Of a stretch of 33,852 nt of DNA, positions 7,028-15,938 are shown piece by piece. The notes under the pieces are model-generated. The model searched no databases and had not been told where the DNA came from. It worked only from the letters and a program-made list of their open reading frames with translations. The DNA comes from a gamma proteobacterium symbiont of Ctena orbiculata (GTDB lineage Bacteria > Pseudomonadota > Gammaproteobacteria > Chromatiales > Chromatiaceae). The stretch is taken from contig NATV01000077.1 of the NCBI GenBank assembly GCA_003094535.1, positions 1-33,852 of the forward strand. The letters run 5' to 3'. A program made the translations under genes and the position numbers. Position 1 is the first letter of the stretch. Each line of letters starts with the position of its first letter.

Positions 7028-10000
7028 ATGTGTTCAATGTTTGGTAAGAAAGACGAGAAGAGCTTCAAGTATCCCGGTATTCGCATGGCGATGGACGGCA
7101 ATGGTGCGGTGATCATGTGTGAACGGGAGGCCTCGGATGCGGCGGGCGCCTATCCGATCACCCCCTCGACCCAGATGGGCGAATACTGGGCGGAAGAGAC
7201 GGCCAAGGGACATATCAACGTCTCCGACCGTTCCTTGATCTTCATTGAACCCGAATCGGAGCATGCCGCGGCGGCGGTGACCGCCGGCATGTCGATGACC
7301 GGCCTGCGTGCAACCAACTTCTCCTCGGCCCAGGGCATCGCATTCATGCATGAGTCCCTCTATGCCGCGGTGGGTAAACGCCTCCCCTATGTGCTCAATA
7401 TCGGCTGTCGCGCCATCACCAAGGCCTCGTTGAACGTCCACTGCGGCCATGACGACTTCCACTGCATCGACGATACCGGTTTTTTCCAGGTCTTTGCCAA
7501 CAATGCCCAGGGCGCCGCCGACCTCAACCTGATCGGACGCAAGATCGCCGAACTCTCCCTGACCCCGGCGGCGGTGGCCCAGGACGGCTTCCTAACCACC
7601 CATCTCATCGAACCCCTGATGGTGCCGGAGCGGGAGCTGATCGCCGAGTTCCTTGGCCGTCCCGATGATGAAATCGAGTCGCCGACACCGGCACAGAAGC
7701 TCCTCTTCGGCGATACCCGGCGCCGTGTTCCCATGGTCTGGGATGTGGACAATCCGATGCTCTCCGGCTCGGTGCAGAACCAGGACGCCTATATGCAGAC
7801 CGTGGCCGCCCAGCGCCCCTACTTCTTCCAGCATATCCCGGAGATCGCCGACCAGGTGATGGAGGAGTACTACCAGCTCACCGGCCGCCGCTATCAACGC
7901 ATCGGCTGTTACGACACCGACAAGGCCGATTATGTTATCGTCGGCATGGGTTCGATGATCGTGCAGGCCCATGGAGTTGCCGACTACCTGCTGAAAAACC
8001 GCAAGCTCAAGGTCGGTGTGGTCGACATCACCATGTTCCGCCCCTTCCCCGGCGATCACCTCGGCGCCGTGCTGAAAGGTAAAAAGGGTGTCTGTGTACT
8101 GGAACGTACCGACCAGCCTCTCGCGGAAGATCTGCCATTGATGCGCGAAGTGAGATCGGTGCTCTCAAAGTGCATCGAAAACGGCCAGGTCGCCGCAAGC
8201 AAAGAGCCGCTGCCCTACCCCGAATACGATAGCTACGGCAACTTCAGCGACGCCCCAAGGCTCTACTCCGGTGCCTATGGACTGGGATCAAGGGATCTTC
8301 AACCAGAAGGCCTGATCGCCGCGGTGGAAAACATGCTGCCTGATGGCGAGCATCGCAAGTTCTTCTACCTGGGCATAGATTTCATCCGCGAAGCGGACAA
8401 CCCGAAGCAGGAGATCCATATCCAGCGGTTGCTCGAGGCCTATCCCGAAATCGACAGTATGGCCCTGCGCGGTTCCGAGAATCCCAATCTGATGCCCGAG
8501 GGATCGATTACGGTGCGCATGCACTCCGTGGGTGGTTGGGGTGCCATCACCACCGGCAAGAATCTGGCGATGACCCTCTATGACCTGCTCGGCTACGAGA
8601 TCAAGGCGAACCCGAAGTACGGGTCCGAGAAGAAGGGGCAGCCCACCACCTACTATCTCTCCGCGGCACCGACGCCGATCCCGTTGAACTGTGAATACCA
8701 CTATGTGGATGTCGTACTGAGTCCCGATCCCAATGTCTTCGGCCACTCCAACCCACTGGCCGGCCTTAAGCAGGGCGGTACCCTGATCATCCAGTCCAAT
8801 CTCGGCAGCGCCGATGAGGTCTGGCAGACATTCCCGCGCTGGATGCAGCAGCAGATTATCGACAATGAGATCCGTGTCTTCTACGTCGACGGCTTCAAGA
8901 TCGCCCGCGAAGAGGCCTCCGATGCCGATCTGCAACTGCGGATGCAGGGCAACGCCTTCCAGGGCGCCTTCTTCGCCGGCTCGCCGCTGATGGAGATGGC
9001 CGGGCTGGACGAAAAAAAGCTGTTCAGCGCCATCGAGGACCAGCTCGAGCATAAGTTCGGCAGCAAAGGCCGCCGTGTGGTGGAGGACAACCTGCGCGTG
9101 GTGCGCCGAGGTTTCGACGAGATCCATGAGATCACCGACAAGATGGTGGGATCCGCAACCCAGGCTGCGGTGAAAAAGGAGCTGGGCATGCCGGTGATGC
9201 TGAAACAGCTACCCCAGGCGGAGGGCGGCATCTCCGATGTCCATCGCTTCTGGGAACAGACCGGCAGCTTCTACGCCACCGGCAAAGGCAGCGACAATCT
9301 CTCCGACCCCTATCAGGCGCTTTCGCTGATACCCGCCGCCACCGGGGTGTTTCGCGACATGACCCAGATCCGCTTCGACTATCCCAAGTGGGTCGCGGAA
9401 AACTGCACCGCCTGCGGCGACTGCTACGTGGTCTGCCCCGACAGCGCGATCCCGGGGCTGATCAATACCGTCGGCGACATCTTCAACACCGCCATCAACC
9501 GTATCGAGACCGCGGGTCGCCCAACCCAGTATCTCCGGCGTGAAACCCGCAATGTGGAGAAACGGCTGCGCGAGCTGCTGAATGAAGCTGGCGAGGCAGC
9601 GGACGTCCGAGAGCGCCTCGATCAGGCGGTTCTTGAATCGATCGCAGCAGCGGAAATCGAAGAGAATTCCCGTCCGGTCCTCGAAGAGGAATTCGGTCTG
9701 TTCCTCGATACCCTGGGCGAATTCGACTTCTCCGTCACCAAACCCTATTGGAACAACATGGAGAAGAAGAACAAAAACAGCGGCGGACTCTTCTCCATCA
9801 CCGTCAATCCCTACACCTGTAAAGGTTGCATGGAGTGCGTCGAGATCTGTGAGGACGACGCCCTGGTCGCCACCCATCAGGATGAAGCGGCGATCAAGCG
9901 CATGCGGGATGACTGGGACATCTGGCTCGATCTTCCCACCAGTCACCCATCTTTCAACCGTATCGACGATCTGGACGAAAAAATCGGCGCCCTGCACACC

Positions 10001-11962
10001 CTGTTGCTGGACAAGGCCAACTACAACTCCATGTCCTGCGGTGACGGCGCCTGCCTGGGATGCGGCGAAAAGACCATCATCCATCTCTTTACCAGCACAG
10101 TGACCGCACTGATGCAGCCGCGGGTGAAGGCACACCTGGAGAAGATCGACAATCTGATGGCGCAGTTGGAACAGCATGTTCGACTCAAGCTTGCTGCCGG
10201 CGTCGATCTCAGCAATGCAGATGCGATAGCGGATGTGGTCTCCAGCAACCAGGAGGCCGATCTCACCCTCTCCGACCTTAGCGACAATCTCGACCGCGCT
10301 CACGAAAAGACCGTGATCGATCGCGAATGGCTGCAGTGGGCCACCCAGTTGCTGGAACAGCTGCGGAAGCTGAAGTGGCACTACACCGAGGGTGTCACCA
10401 AGAACGGCCGTGCCGAAATGGGCATAGTCAACGCAACCGGGTGCACCTCGGTCTGGGGTTCCACCTACCCCTTCAATCCCTACCCCTTCCCCTGGGCCAG
10501 CCATCTCTTCCAGGACAGCCCATCGGTGGCGATGGGTCTCTTCGAGGGGCATATGCGCAAGATGGCGGAGGGCTTCGCGGCAATCCGCAAGGCCGAACTG
10601 GAGCTCGCCGGCAAATACAACCCGGGTGAGCATGGCGACTACTTCAAACAGTTCAGCTGGAAGGATTTCAGCAACGATGAGTGGCTGCTCTGCCCGCCGG
10701 TGGTCTCCATCGGCGGTGACGGCGCGATGTACGACATCGGCTTCCAGAATCTCTCCAGGGCATTGGCCTCCGGGATGCCGATCAAGGTCCTGGTGCTCGA
10801 CACCCAGGTCTATTCCAACACCGGCGGACAGGCCTGTACCTCCGGCTATATCGGTCAGGTAGCCGATATGAGCCCCTACGGCAAGGCCTGGAAGGGCAAG
10901 AAGGAGATCCGCAAGGAGGTATCCCTGATCGGCATCGCCCACCGCACCACCTATGTGCTGCAGGGTACGATCAGCAATACCACGCACCTGCTTGAAGGCT
11001 ATATCGACGGCCTCAACAGCCGCCGCCCGGCGCTTTTCAATATCTATGCCGTCTGTCCCCCGGAGCACGGCATCGGCGATGATGTCGCGGCCCAGCAGTC
11101 GAAGATGGCGGTCGAGGCCAGGGCCTATCCGCTGATTAAATACGATCCGGACGGTGGCGAATCCATCGAAGCGTGCATCGACCTGGAAGGCAATCCGGCG
11201 ATGGACCAGGATTGGCCGAGCTACAACATCGACTATCTGGATGAGAAGGGTGAGGCGTGCAAACTCGAGGTACCGCTGACCTTTGCCGATTTTGCGGTCA
11301 CCGAGGGGCGCTTCCGCAAACAGTTCCGCATGGCGCCACCGGAGACCTGGAACGACAACATGGTGCCGATGCATGAATTTATCGAACTCGACGAGGATGA
11401 CCGTGACGGCAAGTTCCCCTATATCTGGGGAGTCGACAGCAAAAACCGCCTGATGCGGATCATCTGTGCGGAAGAGATGGCCCACTCCTGCGAGGAGCGC
11501 CGCCAGTTCTGGCACCAGCTCAAGGGTATTGCCGGCGAACTCGACAAGGTCGACGTCAACGCCCTGGTGGATCAGGCCAAGATCGACATGGCCAACCGCC
11601 TCAGTTCAACCCTGCTCTCCATGGCGGCCACCGGCAATGCAGCTGCCCTGGCCGGATCGATCTCGGCAAACGGCAGTACCGCAGCAGCCGCTGACAGCGC
11701 AGCCATGGGCGATTACGAGCCGGTCTGGATAGAGACACCGGAGTGCACGGCCTGTGACGAGTGTATCGAGATCAATCCCGGTATCTTCGCCTACAACGAT
11801 GAGAAAAAGGCGGTGATCGTCGATCCTCAGGGAGGACAGTTCAAAGACATCGTCAAGGCCGCCGAGAAATGTACCGCCGAATGCATCCACCCCGGCACGC
11901 CCTGGAACCCATCCGAAAAAGACTTGGAAAAACTGGTCAAGCGCGCAGCAAAATATCAATAA
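7028..11962 (+). CDS. Giant 2-oxoacid:ferredoxin oxidoreductase (pyruvate:ferredoxin oxidoreductase/pyruvate synthase type)
   Basis: TPP- and Fe-S-dependent enzyme interconverting pyruvate + CoA and acetyl-CoA + CO2 with ferredoxin. Domain order fits single-chain PFOR/NifJ: pyrimidine domain with AYPITPSTQMGEYW (about 10-260), transketolase C-terminal-like domain (to about 430), gamma domain with MHSVGGWGAITTGK (about 490-690), ferredoxin domain (Cys793, 796, 799, 803; Cys931, 934, 937, 941), then the TPP domain with proximal cluster ligands Cys1009, Cys1012, Cys1139, Cys1343, the GDGAMYDIG motif (about 1230-1238) and NTGGQACTSG. Length is 1644 residues against about 1170-1230 for the family. 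The surplus comes from a helical insert between the two ferredoxin motifs, a second helical insert between Cys1012 and Cys1139, and a C-terminal extension ending in another ferredoxin-like domain (Cys1573, 1576, 1579, 1615 or 1619). Substrate pocket residues differ from textbook PFOR, so another 2-oxoacid is possible; ppsA downstream favours pyruvate. ATG at 7037 is an alternative start. Confidence 0.9.
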   Translation: MCSMFGKKDEKSFKYPGIRMAMDGNGAVIMCEREASDAAGAYPITPSTQMGEYWAEETAKGHINVSDRSLIFIEPESEHAAAAVTAGMSMTGLRATNFSSAQGIAFMHESLYAAVGKRLPYVLNIGCRAITKASLNVHCGHDDFHCIDDTGFFQVFANNAQGAADLNLIGRKIAELSLTPAAVAQDGFLTTHLIEPLMVPERELIAEFLGRPDDEIESPTPAQKLLFGDTRRRVPMVWDVDNPMLSGSVQNQDAYMQTVAAQRPYFFQHIPEIADQVMEEYYQLTGRRYQRIGCYDTDKADYVIVGMGSMIVQAHGVADYLLKNRKLKVGVVDITMFRPFPGDHLGAVLKGKKGVCVLERTDQPLAEDLPLMREVRSVLSKCIENGQVAASKEPLPYPEYDSYGNFSDAPRLYSGAYGLGSRDLQPEGLIAAVENMLPDGEHRKFFYLGIDFIREADNPKQEIHIQRLLEAYPEIDSMALRGSENPNLMPEGSITVRMHSVGGWGAITTGKNLAMTLYDLLGYEIKANPKYGSEKKGQPTTYYLSAAPTPIPLNCEYHYVDVVLSPDPNVFGHSNPLAGLKQGGTLIIQSNLGSADEVWQTFPRWMQQQIIDNEIRVFYVDGFKIAREEASDADLQLRMQGNAFQGAFFAGSPLMEMAGLDEKKLFSAIEDQLEHKFGSKGRRVVEDNLRVVRRGFDEIHEITDKMVGSATQAAVKKELGMPVMLKQLPQAEGGISDVHRFWEQTGSFYATGKGSDNLSDPYQALSLIPAATGVFRDMTQIRFDYPKWVAENCTACGDCYVVCPDSAIPGLINTVGDIFNTAINRIETAGRPTQYLRRETRNVEKRLRELLNEAGEAADVRERLDQAVLESIAAAEIEENSRPVLEEEFGLFLDTLGEFDFSVTKPYWNNMEKKNKNSGGLFSITVNPYTCKGCMECVEICEDDALVATHQDEAAIKRMRDDWDIWLDLPTSHPSFNRIDDLDEKIGALHTLLLDKANYNSMSCGDGACLGCGEKTIIHLFTSTVTALMQPRVKAHLEKIDNLMAQLEQHVRLKLAAGVDLSNADAIADVVSSNQEADLTLSDLSDNLDRAHEKTVIDREWLQWATQLLEQLRKLKWHYTEGVTKNGRAEMGIVNATGCTSVWGSTYPFNPYPFPWASHLFQDSPSVAMGLFEGHMRKMAEGFAAIRKAELELAGKYNPGEHGDYFKQFSWKDFSNDEWLLCPPVVSIGGDGAMYDIGFQNLSRALASGMPIKVLVLDTQVYSNTGGQACTSGYIGQVADMSPYGKAWKGKKEIRKEVSLIGIAHRTTYVLQGTISNTTHLLEGYIDGLNSRRPALFNIYAVCPPEHGIGDDVAAQQSKMAVEARAYPLIKYDPDGGESIEACIDLEGNPAMDQDWPSYNIDYLDEKGEACKLEVPLTFADFAVTEGRFRKQFRMAPPETWNDNMVPMHEFIELDEDDRDGKFPYIWGVDSKNRLMRIICAEEMAHSCEERRQFWHQLKGIAGELDKVDVNALVDQAKIDMANRLSSTLLSMAATGNAAALAGSISANGSTAAAADSAAMGDYEPVWIETPECTACDECIEINPGIFAYNDEKKAVIVDPQGGQFKDIVKAAEKCTAECIHPGTPWNPSEKDLEKLVKRAAKYQ

Positions 11963-12013
11963 GCACGCAGACAAGAGCAATGATGGCTGACAGAAAACGC
12001 TTCTTTTCACACA

Positions 12014-12033
12014 GGCGGGTCTGCGGATCCGCC
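12014..12033 (+). promoter_or_regulatory. GC-rich hairpin between oxidoreductase gene and rnfC
   Basis: GGCGGGTC pairs with GATCCGCC (8 bp including one G-U) around a 4-base loop. It is not followed by a T-run, so it is not a standard intrinsic terminator. It sits 21 bases before the rnfC ATG and may stabilise or separate the transcript or affect rnfC translation, whose own ribosome-binding site looks weak. Confidence 0.4.
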
Positions 12034-12054
12034 CGTTAACCGAGTCTGAGCGCT

Positions 12055-13395
12055 ATGGGACTTCTCAACCTGTTGTTTGGGCTGAAAAGCTTCACCCACG
12101 GGATCCATCCACCCTACCACAAGGATACCGCGGACAAGCCTATCCGACGACTTGCCTTTCCGTCGCAGCTGGTGCTGCCGCTGGATCAGCATATCGGCAA
12201 GCCGGCGATCCCGTTGGTGAAAAAGGGCCAGGAGGTGGTACGCGGAGAGCCGATCGCCAAGGCGGATGGCAACTTTTCGGTACCGCTCCATGCGCCTGCC
12301 ACCGGGCGGGTCCGTGACCTCGAGTTGATGCCGACCCCCAAGGGTCCGAAGTCCACCGCAATCGTTCTCGATGTCTATGAGGGTTCGACCCAGGAGGTAT
12401 TGTGGAATCAGCCCCGGGAGATGAGCGAGCTCAGCCGGGAGGAGATTCTCCAGGCGATCCAGGACAGCGGCATGGTGGGGCTCGGCGGCGCGGCCTTTCC
12501 ATCGCATATGAAGCTGACAATTCCGCCTGATAAACAGGTCGACACCCTGATCGTCAACGGCTGCGAATGCGAACCCTATCTGACCTGCGATCACCGTATC
12601 ATGCTGGAATACCCCAAGGCGCTGATCCGGGGCATTCGCTATGCAATGCAGGCTTCGGCCACCACCCAGGCCATTATCGGCATCGAGGACAATAAGATGG
12701 ATGCCGCCGAGGTCTTGCGCAACAATGTCTCCAAGGGCAGTGCCATCCGTGTGGAGGTGGTGGAGACCAAGTATCCACAGGGTTCCGAGAAGATGCTGAT
12801 CAAGTCGCTGCTCAACCGGGAAGTCCCGACGGGTGGACTGCCCGCGGATGTCGGCGTGGTGGTCAACAACGTGGGCACCCTCGCCTTTCTCGGTCAACTG
12901 CTGCCCCTGGGGCAGGGTTTGATCGAGCGGGTGATAACCGTCGCCGGACCCGGCATCGTAAAGCCAGGCAACTACCTGGTGCCCCTGGGAACACCGGTCC
13001 GTCACATTCTTGAGCAGGCCGGCTATGAGGGTTCGCGCACCGAGTTCATTCTCGGCGGCCCAATGATGGGGCCCGCCGTCTCCGCGATGGATACACCCAT
13101 CACCAAGGGCACCTCGGGTCTGTTGGTATTGAATGAGCCATCAATCGAAGATGAGAGTCAGAGAATCTGGCCCTGTATCCGCTGCGCGCGCTGCGTCAAG
13201 GCCTGTCCCATGCATCTCAACCCCTCTATGCTTGGACTGTTGGCGGCAAAACGCAAATATGACGAGATGGCACAGGATTACCACCTCAACGACTGTTTCG
13301 AATGCGGCTGCTGTTCCTACGTCTGCCCTTCCAACATACCCCTTGTACAATATTTCAGAATCTCCAAGGCGATCAACAGAGAGCAGGCCGCATGA
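12055..13395 (+). CDS. rnfC: RnfC, NADH-binding Fe-S/FMN subunit of the Rnf complex
   Basis: Peripheral subunit that binds NADH and FMN and passes electrons into the Rnf chain; homologous to the NuoF family. The 446-residue protein has an N-terminal barrel-sandwich region (HGIHPPYHKDTADKPI), a glycine-rich nucleotide-binding segment (GMVGLGGAAFPSHMK, about 141-155), NGCECEPYLTCDHR (about 167-180), and two complete C-terminal [4Fe-4S] motifs: Cys374, 377, 380, 384 and Cys414, 417, 420, 424. The length is close to clostridial RnfC; the long Lys/Ala-rich tail of E. coli RsxC is missing. Its stop overlaps the rnfD start by four bases, and it lies 92 bases after the oxidoreductase gene. Confidence 0.96.
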   Translation: MGLLNLLFGLKSFTHGIHPPYHKDTADKPIRRLAFPSQLVLPLDQHIGKPAIPLVKKGQEVVRGEPIAKADGNFSVPLHAPATGRVRDLELMPTPKGPKSTAIVLDVYEGSTQEVLWNQPREMSELSREEILQAIQDSGMVGLGGAAFPSHMKLTIPPDKQVDTLIVNGCECEPYLTCDHRIMLEYPKALIRGIRYAMQASATTQAIIGIEDNKMDAAEVLRNNVSKGSAIRVEVVETKYPQGSEKMLIKSLLNREVPTGGLPADVGVVVNNVGTLAFLGQLLPLGQGLIERVITVAGPGIVKPGNYLVPLGTPVRHILEQAGYEGSRTEFILGGPMMGPAVSAMDTPITKGTSGLLVLNEPSIEDESQRIWPCIRCARCVKACPMHLNPSMLGLLAAKRKYDEMAQDYHLNDCFECGCCSYVCPSNIPLVQYFRISKAINREQAA

Positions 13396-14438
13396 GCAAG
13401 AAACCCACCATTGAGTTGCGCACCTCGCCCCATGCCCATGCGGGGGACGATGTGATCAGGATCATGCGCAACGTGGTCTACGCCCTGGTCCCGATCTCTC
13501 TCTTCACCATCTGGCAGTTCGGACTCAGCGCCCTTGCCCTGCTCATCGTGGTGACCGTCACATGCCTGCTCAGTGAACGTCTTTTCAATCGGCTCAGTGA
13601 AACACCCAGCAGTCTCGGCGACTGGTCGGCCACCATTACCGGCCTGCTGTTGGCCTTGACCCTGCCGCCGGGCTTTCCGCTCTGGATGGGCGCGGTTGCA
13701 GGCTTCATCGCCATCGCCCTCGGCAAGGCCCTGTTCGGCGGCCTGGGGATGAATGCCATGAACCCGGCGCTGATCGGCCGCGCCTTTGTGCAGGCGGCCT
13801 TCCCCGTTGCCATTACCACCTGGACCCCCGCGTTTTTCGAGGGACGCTTCAGCCAGTTCGTACCGACCACCCTGACCCCCCCCTTCCTGCAGCCGCCCGC
13901 GCTCGCCGACTGGGTGGAGACGGTCAAGGTGGACGCCTTCAGCGGCGCCACTCCGCTGGCACTGCAGAAGTTCGAGGGGGTACAAATCGACATCCTGGAT
14001 ATGTTGCTGGGCACCACCGCCGGATCGGCCGGCGAGACCTCGGCGCTGCTGATCCTGATCTGCGGACTCTACCTGGCGGCACGTAAAATGCTCGACTGGC
14101 GAATTCCGCTGATGGTGATGCTGGGAGCCGCGGCCACGGCGGGGATCTTTTTCCTCATCGATCCGGCACGTTATCCCGACCCCCTCTTCGTCCTCTGTTC
14201 CGGCGGCCTCATGCTGGGGGCCTGGTTCATGGCAAGCGACATGGTTGGCTCGCCGGTCACCCCTCTCGGGGTCATTATCTATGGACTGATGATCGGCATC
14301 ATTACCGTGATCATCCGTCTCTTCGGCGGCCTCACCGAGGGCGTGATGTACGCCATCCTGCTCGGCAACGCGGCAACGCCCCTGATCGACCAGATAACCC
14401 AGCCCCGTGTTTTCGGTGAGCAGAGGACAGGCAAATGA
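13392..14438 (+). CDS. rnfD: RnfD, flavinylated membrane subunit of the Rnf complex
   Basis: Integral membrane subunit carrying covalent FMN and taking part in ion-coupled electron transfer. The 348-residue protein has about nine to ten hydrophobic segments. The flavinylation motif DAFSGATPLAL places the modified threonine at residue 187, the same position as in E. coli RsxD. GGLGMNAMNPALIGRAF and FMASDMVGSPVTP are typical family segments. I chose ATG 13392 (MSKKPTIELRTSPH) because it overlaps the rnfC stop in an ATGA arrangement; the longer upstream open frame lies inside rnfC. The gene needs an ApbE-type flavin transferase, which is not in this window. Translation is probably coupled to rnfC and rnfG. 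Confidence 0.96.
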   Translation: MSKKPTIELRTSPHAHAGDDVIRIMRNVVYALVPISLFTIWQFGLSALALLIVVTVTCLLSERLFNRLSETPSSLGDWSATITGLLLALTLPPGFPLWMGAVAGFIAIALGKALFGGLGMNAMNPALIGRAFVQAAFPVAITTWTPAFFEGRFSQFVPTTLTPPFLQPPALADWVETVKVDAFSGATPLALQKFEGVQIDILDMLLGTTAGSAGETSALLILICGLYLAARKMLDWRIPLMVMLGAAATAGIFFLIDPARYPDPLFVLCSGGLMLGAWFMASDMVGSPVTPLGVIIYGLMIGIITVIIRLFGGLTEGVMYAILLGNAATPLIDQITQPRVFGEQRTGK

Positions 14439-15154
14439 GCACCCCCGAAGCCGAAGCCCTGCCACCGTCGACACCTGCAGGAAAGATGATTCAGACCCTG
14501 GTTGGGATTGCCATGCTGTCCGGCTTTCTGGTGGTGCTCACCTATCAGCTGACCAAACCGATCATCGCGGAAAATCAACGCCGGGCGATTGAGGCCGCGG
14601 TATTCACAGTCATTCCCGATGCCGTTGTGCGCAGGGATTTCGTGATCAACGACGAGGGGCTTACCCCGGTTACCGGAGAGGAATCGGTCGAGGGTGTGCT
14701 GATCTACGCCGGGTACAATCGCGACGGGGAGTTGAAGGGGATCGCGGCAAAGGCTGCCGCCCAGGGTTATGCGGATCTGATCCACCTCCTCTACGGCTAC
14801 GACCCCGGCTGCGAGTGTATCCGCGGCATGAAAGTCCTGAAACTCGCCGAAACCCCCGGCCTGGGCGATAAGATCATCACCGATGCCAACTTCGTCGCCA
14901 ATTTCGAGGCCCTGGATGCCAGGCTCAGTAGCGATGGCTCAACCCTGGCCAACGAGATCGTCACCGTCAAAGCCGGCAGCAAGCAGAATCCCTGGGAGAT
15001 CGATGCCATCTCCGGGGCCACCATCTCTTCGAAAGCGGTGGGCAAGGCGATCAATCAGTCGGCCAAGCAACTGCTGCCCAGCATCACCCCCCACCTGGAA
15101 AAGCTGAAACAGCCCCCGGTTCTGCCGGATCAGCATGAGGTCGCTGATGATTAA
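14435..15154 (+). CDS. rnfG: RnfG, FMN-binding subunit of the Rnf complex
   Basis: Membrane-anchored subunit with covalently bound FMN on the outer face of the membrane. The 239-residue protein has an N-terminal helix (about 23-45) and a C-terminal FMN-binding domain with the motif ISGATISSKAV, making Thr196 the predicted flavinylation site. The segment ETPGLGDKI is the usual family hallmark. It begins in an ATGA overlap with rnfD and its end overlaps rnfE. A short extra Cys pair (CECIRG, around residue 128) is visible before KVLKLAETPG. Identification is firm from motifs and from position in the run rnfCDGEA. Confidence 0.95.
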   Translation: MSTPEAEALPPSTPAGKMIQTLVGIAMLSGFLVVLTYQLTKPIIAENQRRAIEAAVFTVIPDAVVRRDFVINDEGLTPVTGEESVEGVLIYAGYNRDGELKGIAAKAAAQGYADLIHLLYGYDPGCECIRGMKVLKLAETPGLGDKIITDANFVANFEALDARLSSDGSTLANEIVTVKAGSKQNPWEIDAISGATISSKAVGKAINQSAKQLLPSITPHLEKLKQPPVLPDQHEVADD

Positions 15155-15791
15155 AGAGAAACCCACCATCACCTGGGAGACGTTCACAGAGGGATTGTGG
15201 CGGGAAAACCCTGTATTCGTCATGCTGCTCGGCATGTGTCCGGTGCTGGCGGTGACCAACTCGGCGATCAACGCCCTGGCCATGGGACTCGCGACTACAT
15301 TTGTCCTGCTTGCCTCCGGCACATTGATATCCCTGCTCCGTCACAACATACCGAAGCAGGTCAGAATCGCCACCTATATCGTGATCATCGCCACCTTCGT
15401 CACCATCGTCGACTACACCATCCAGGCCATCTCCCTGGATCTCTACAACGCATTGGGCGCCTTCATCCAGCTGATTGTGGTGAACTGCATGATCCTCGGG
15501 CGTGCCGAGGCCTACGCCTCGCGAAACAGGCCGCTGAAGGCCGTGGTCAACGGCCTGGGAATGGGTATCGGCTTCACCTTCGCCCTGCTCTGCCTGGGTG
15601 TGGTGCGGGAGATTCTGGGCGCCGGCACCCTGTTCGGACTCGATCTTTTCGGACCCCGTTTCGAACCCTGGGTGGTGATGCTGCTCCCACCCGGCGGCTT
15701 TCTCGTCCTCGGCGCCTGGTTGCTGCTGTTCGAGTGGATTAGGCAGAGGAAAGAGCGGGCGGAACTGGAAACTGCGGCGGAAACAAGATGA
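15147..15791 (+). CDS. rnfE: RnfE, integral membrane subunit of the Rnf complex
   Basis: One of the two homologous six-helix subunits (RnfA/RnfE, related to NqrD/NqrE) that form the ion-translocating core and hold a shared Fe-S centre. The 214-residue protein shows the family segments NPVFVMLLGMCPVLAVTNSA (Cys ligand), VDYTIQAI and QLIVVNCMILGRAEAYASRN (second Cys). I chose ATG 15147 (MIKEKPTITW), which has GAGG six bases upstream, over ATG 15135. It overlaps the rnfG end by eight bases. About six transmembrane segments are visible and the C-terminal tail is charged (RQRKERAELE). Confidence 0.95.
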   Translation: MIKEKPTITWETFTEGLWRENPVFVMLLGMCPVLAVTNSAINALAMGLATTFVLLASGTLISLLRHNIPKQVRIATYIVIIATFVTIVDYTIQAISLDLYNALGAFIQLIVVNCMILGRAEAYASRNRPLKAVVNGLGMGIGFTFALLCLGVVREILGAGTLFGLDLFGPRFEPWVVMLLPPGGFLVLGAWLLLFEWIRQRKERAELETAAETR

Positions 15792-15938
15792 ATATTTTTG
15801 AATGTTTTATTTTTAATTTTGAGTTGCCGGTGTGCGCTACGCGCACGCCGTTGTTAAAACGCGCGAGCGATGCGAGCTCCTCAATTCATAATTCAAAATT
15901 CAAAATTCAAAATTCCCAAGCCCGGAGGGCGCCCAACA
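15792..15938. repeat. Repeat-bearing spacer between rnfE and rnfA (hairpin plus heptamer repeat)
   Basis: The otherwise overlapping operon is broken here by 147 bases of different composition. An AT-rich left part is followed by a 9-bp hairpin with a 3-base loop at 15829-15849 (GGTGTGCGC against GCGCACGCC, one G-U) and a GC-rich stretch. Then comes a heptamer ATTCAAA repeated about 3.5 times at 15891-15915, ending 23 bases before the rnfA ATG. A ribosome-binding site GGAGG (15924-15928) follows. The overall make-up resembles a small inserted repeat element. Confidence 0.65.

Noticed and set aside
9209-11515. Long minus-strand open frame (768 codons) opposite the oxidoreductase gene
   Set aside because: It is a mirror frame of a GC-biased gene; the plus strand carries full enzyme motifs and the minus product shows none.
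12014-12033. Hairpin before rnfC as an operon-ending terminator
   Set aside because: No T-run follows, and rnfC continues the same complex directly downstream.
13317-14474. Minus-strand open frame (385 codons) over rnfD
   Set aside because: Antisense shadow of rnfD; low-complexity charged composition and no family features.
15891-15915. Short tandem array as a possible CRISPR
   Set aside because: The unit is only seven bases with no spacers; it is a simple tandem repeat and no cas genes are present.
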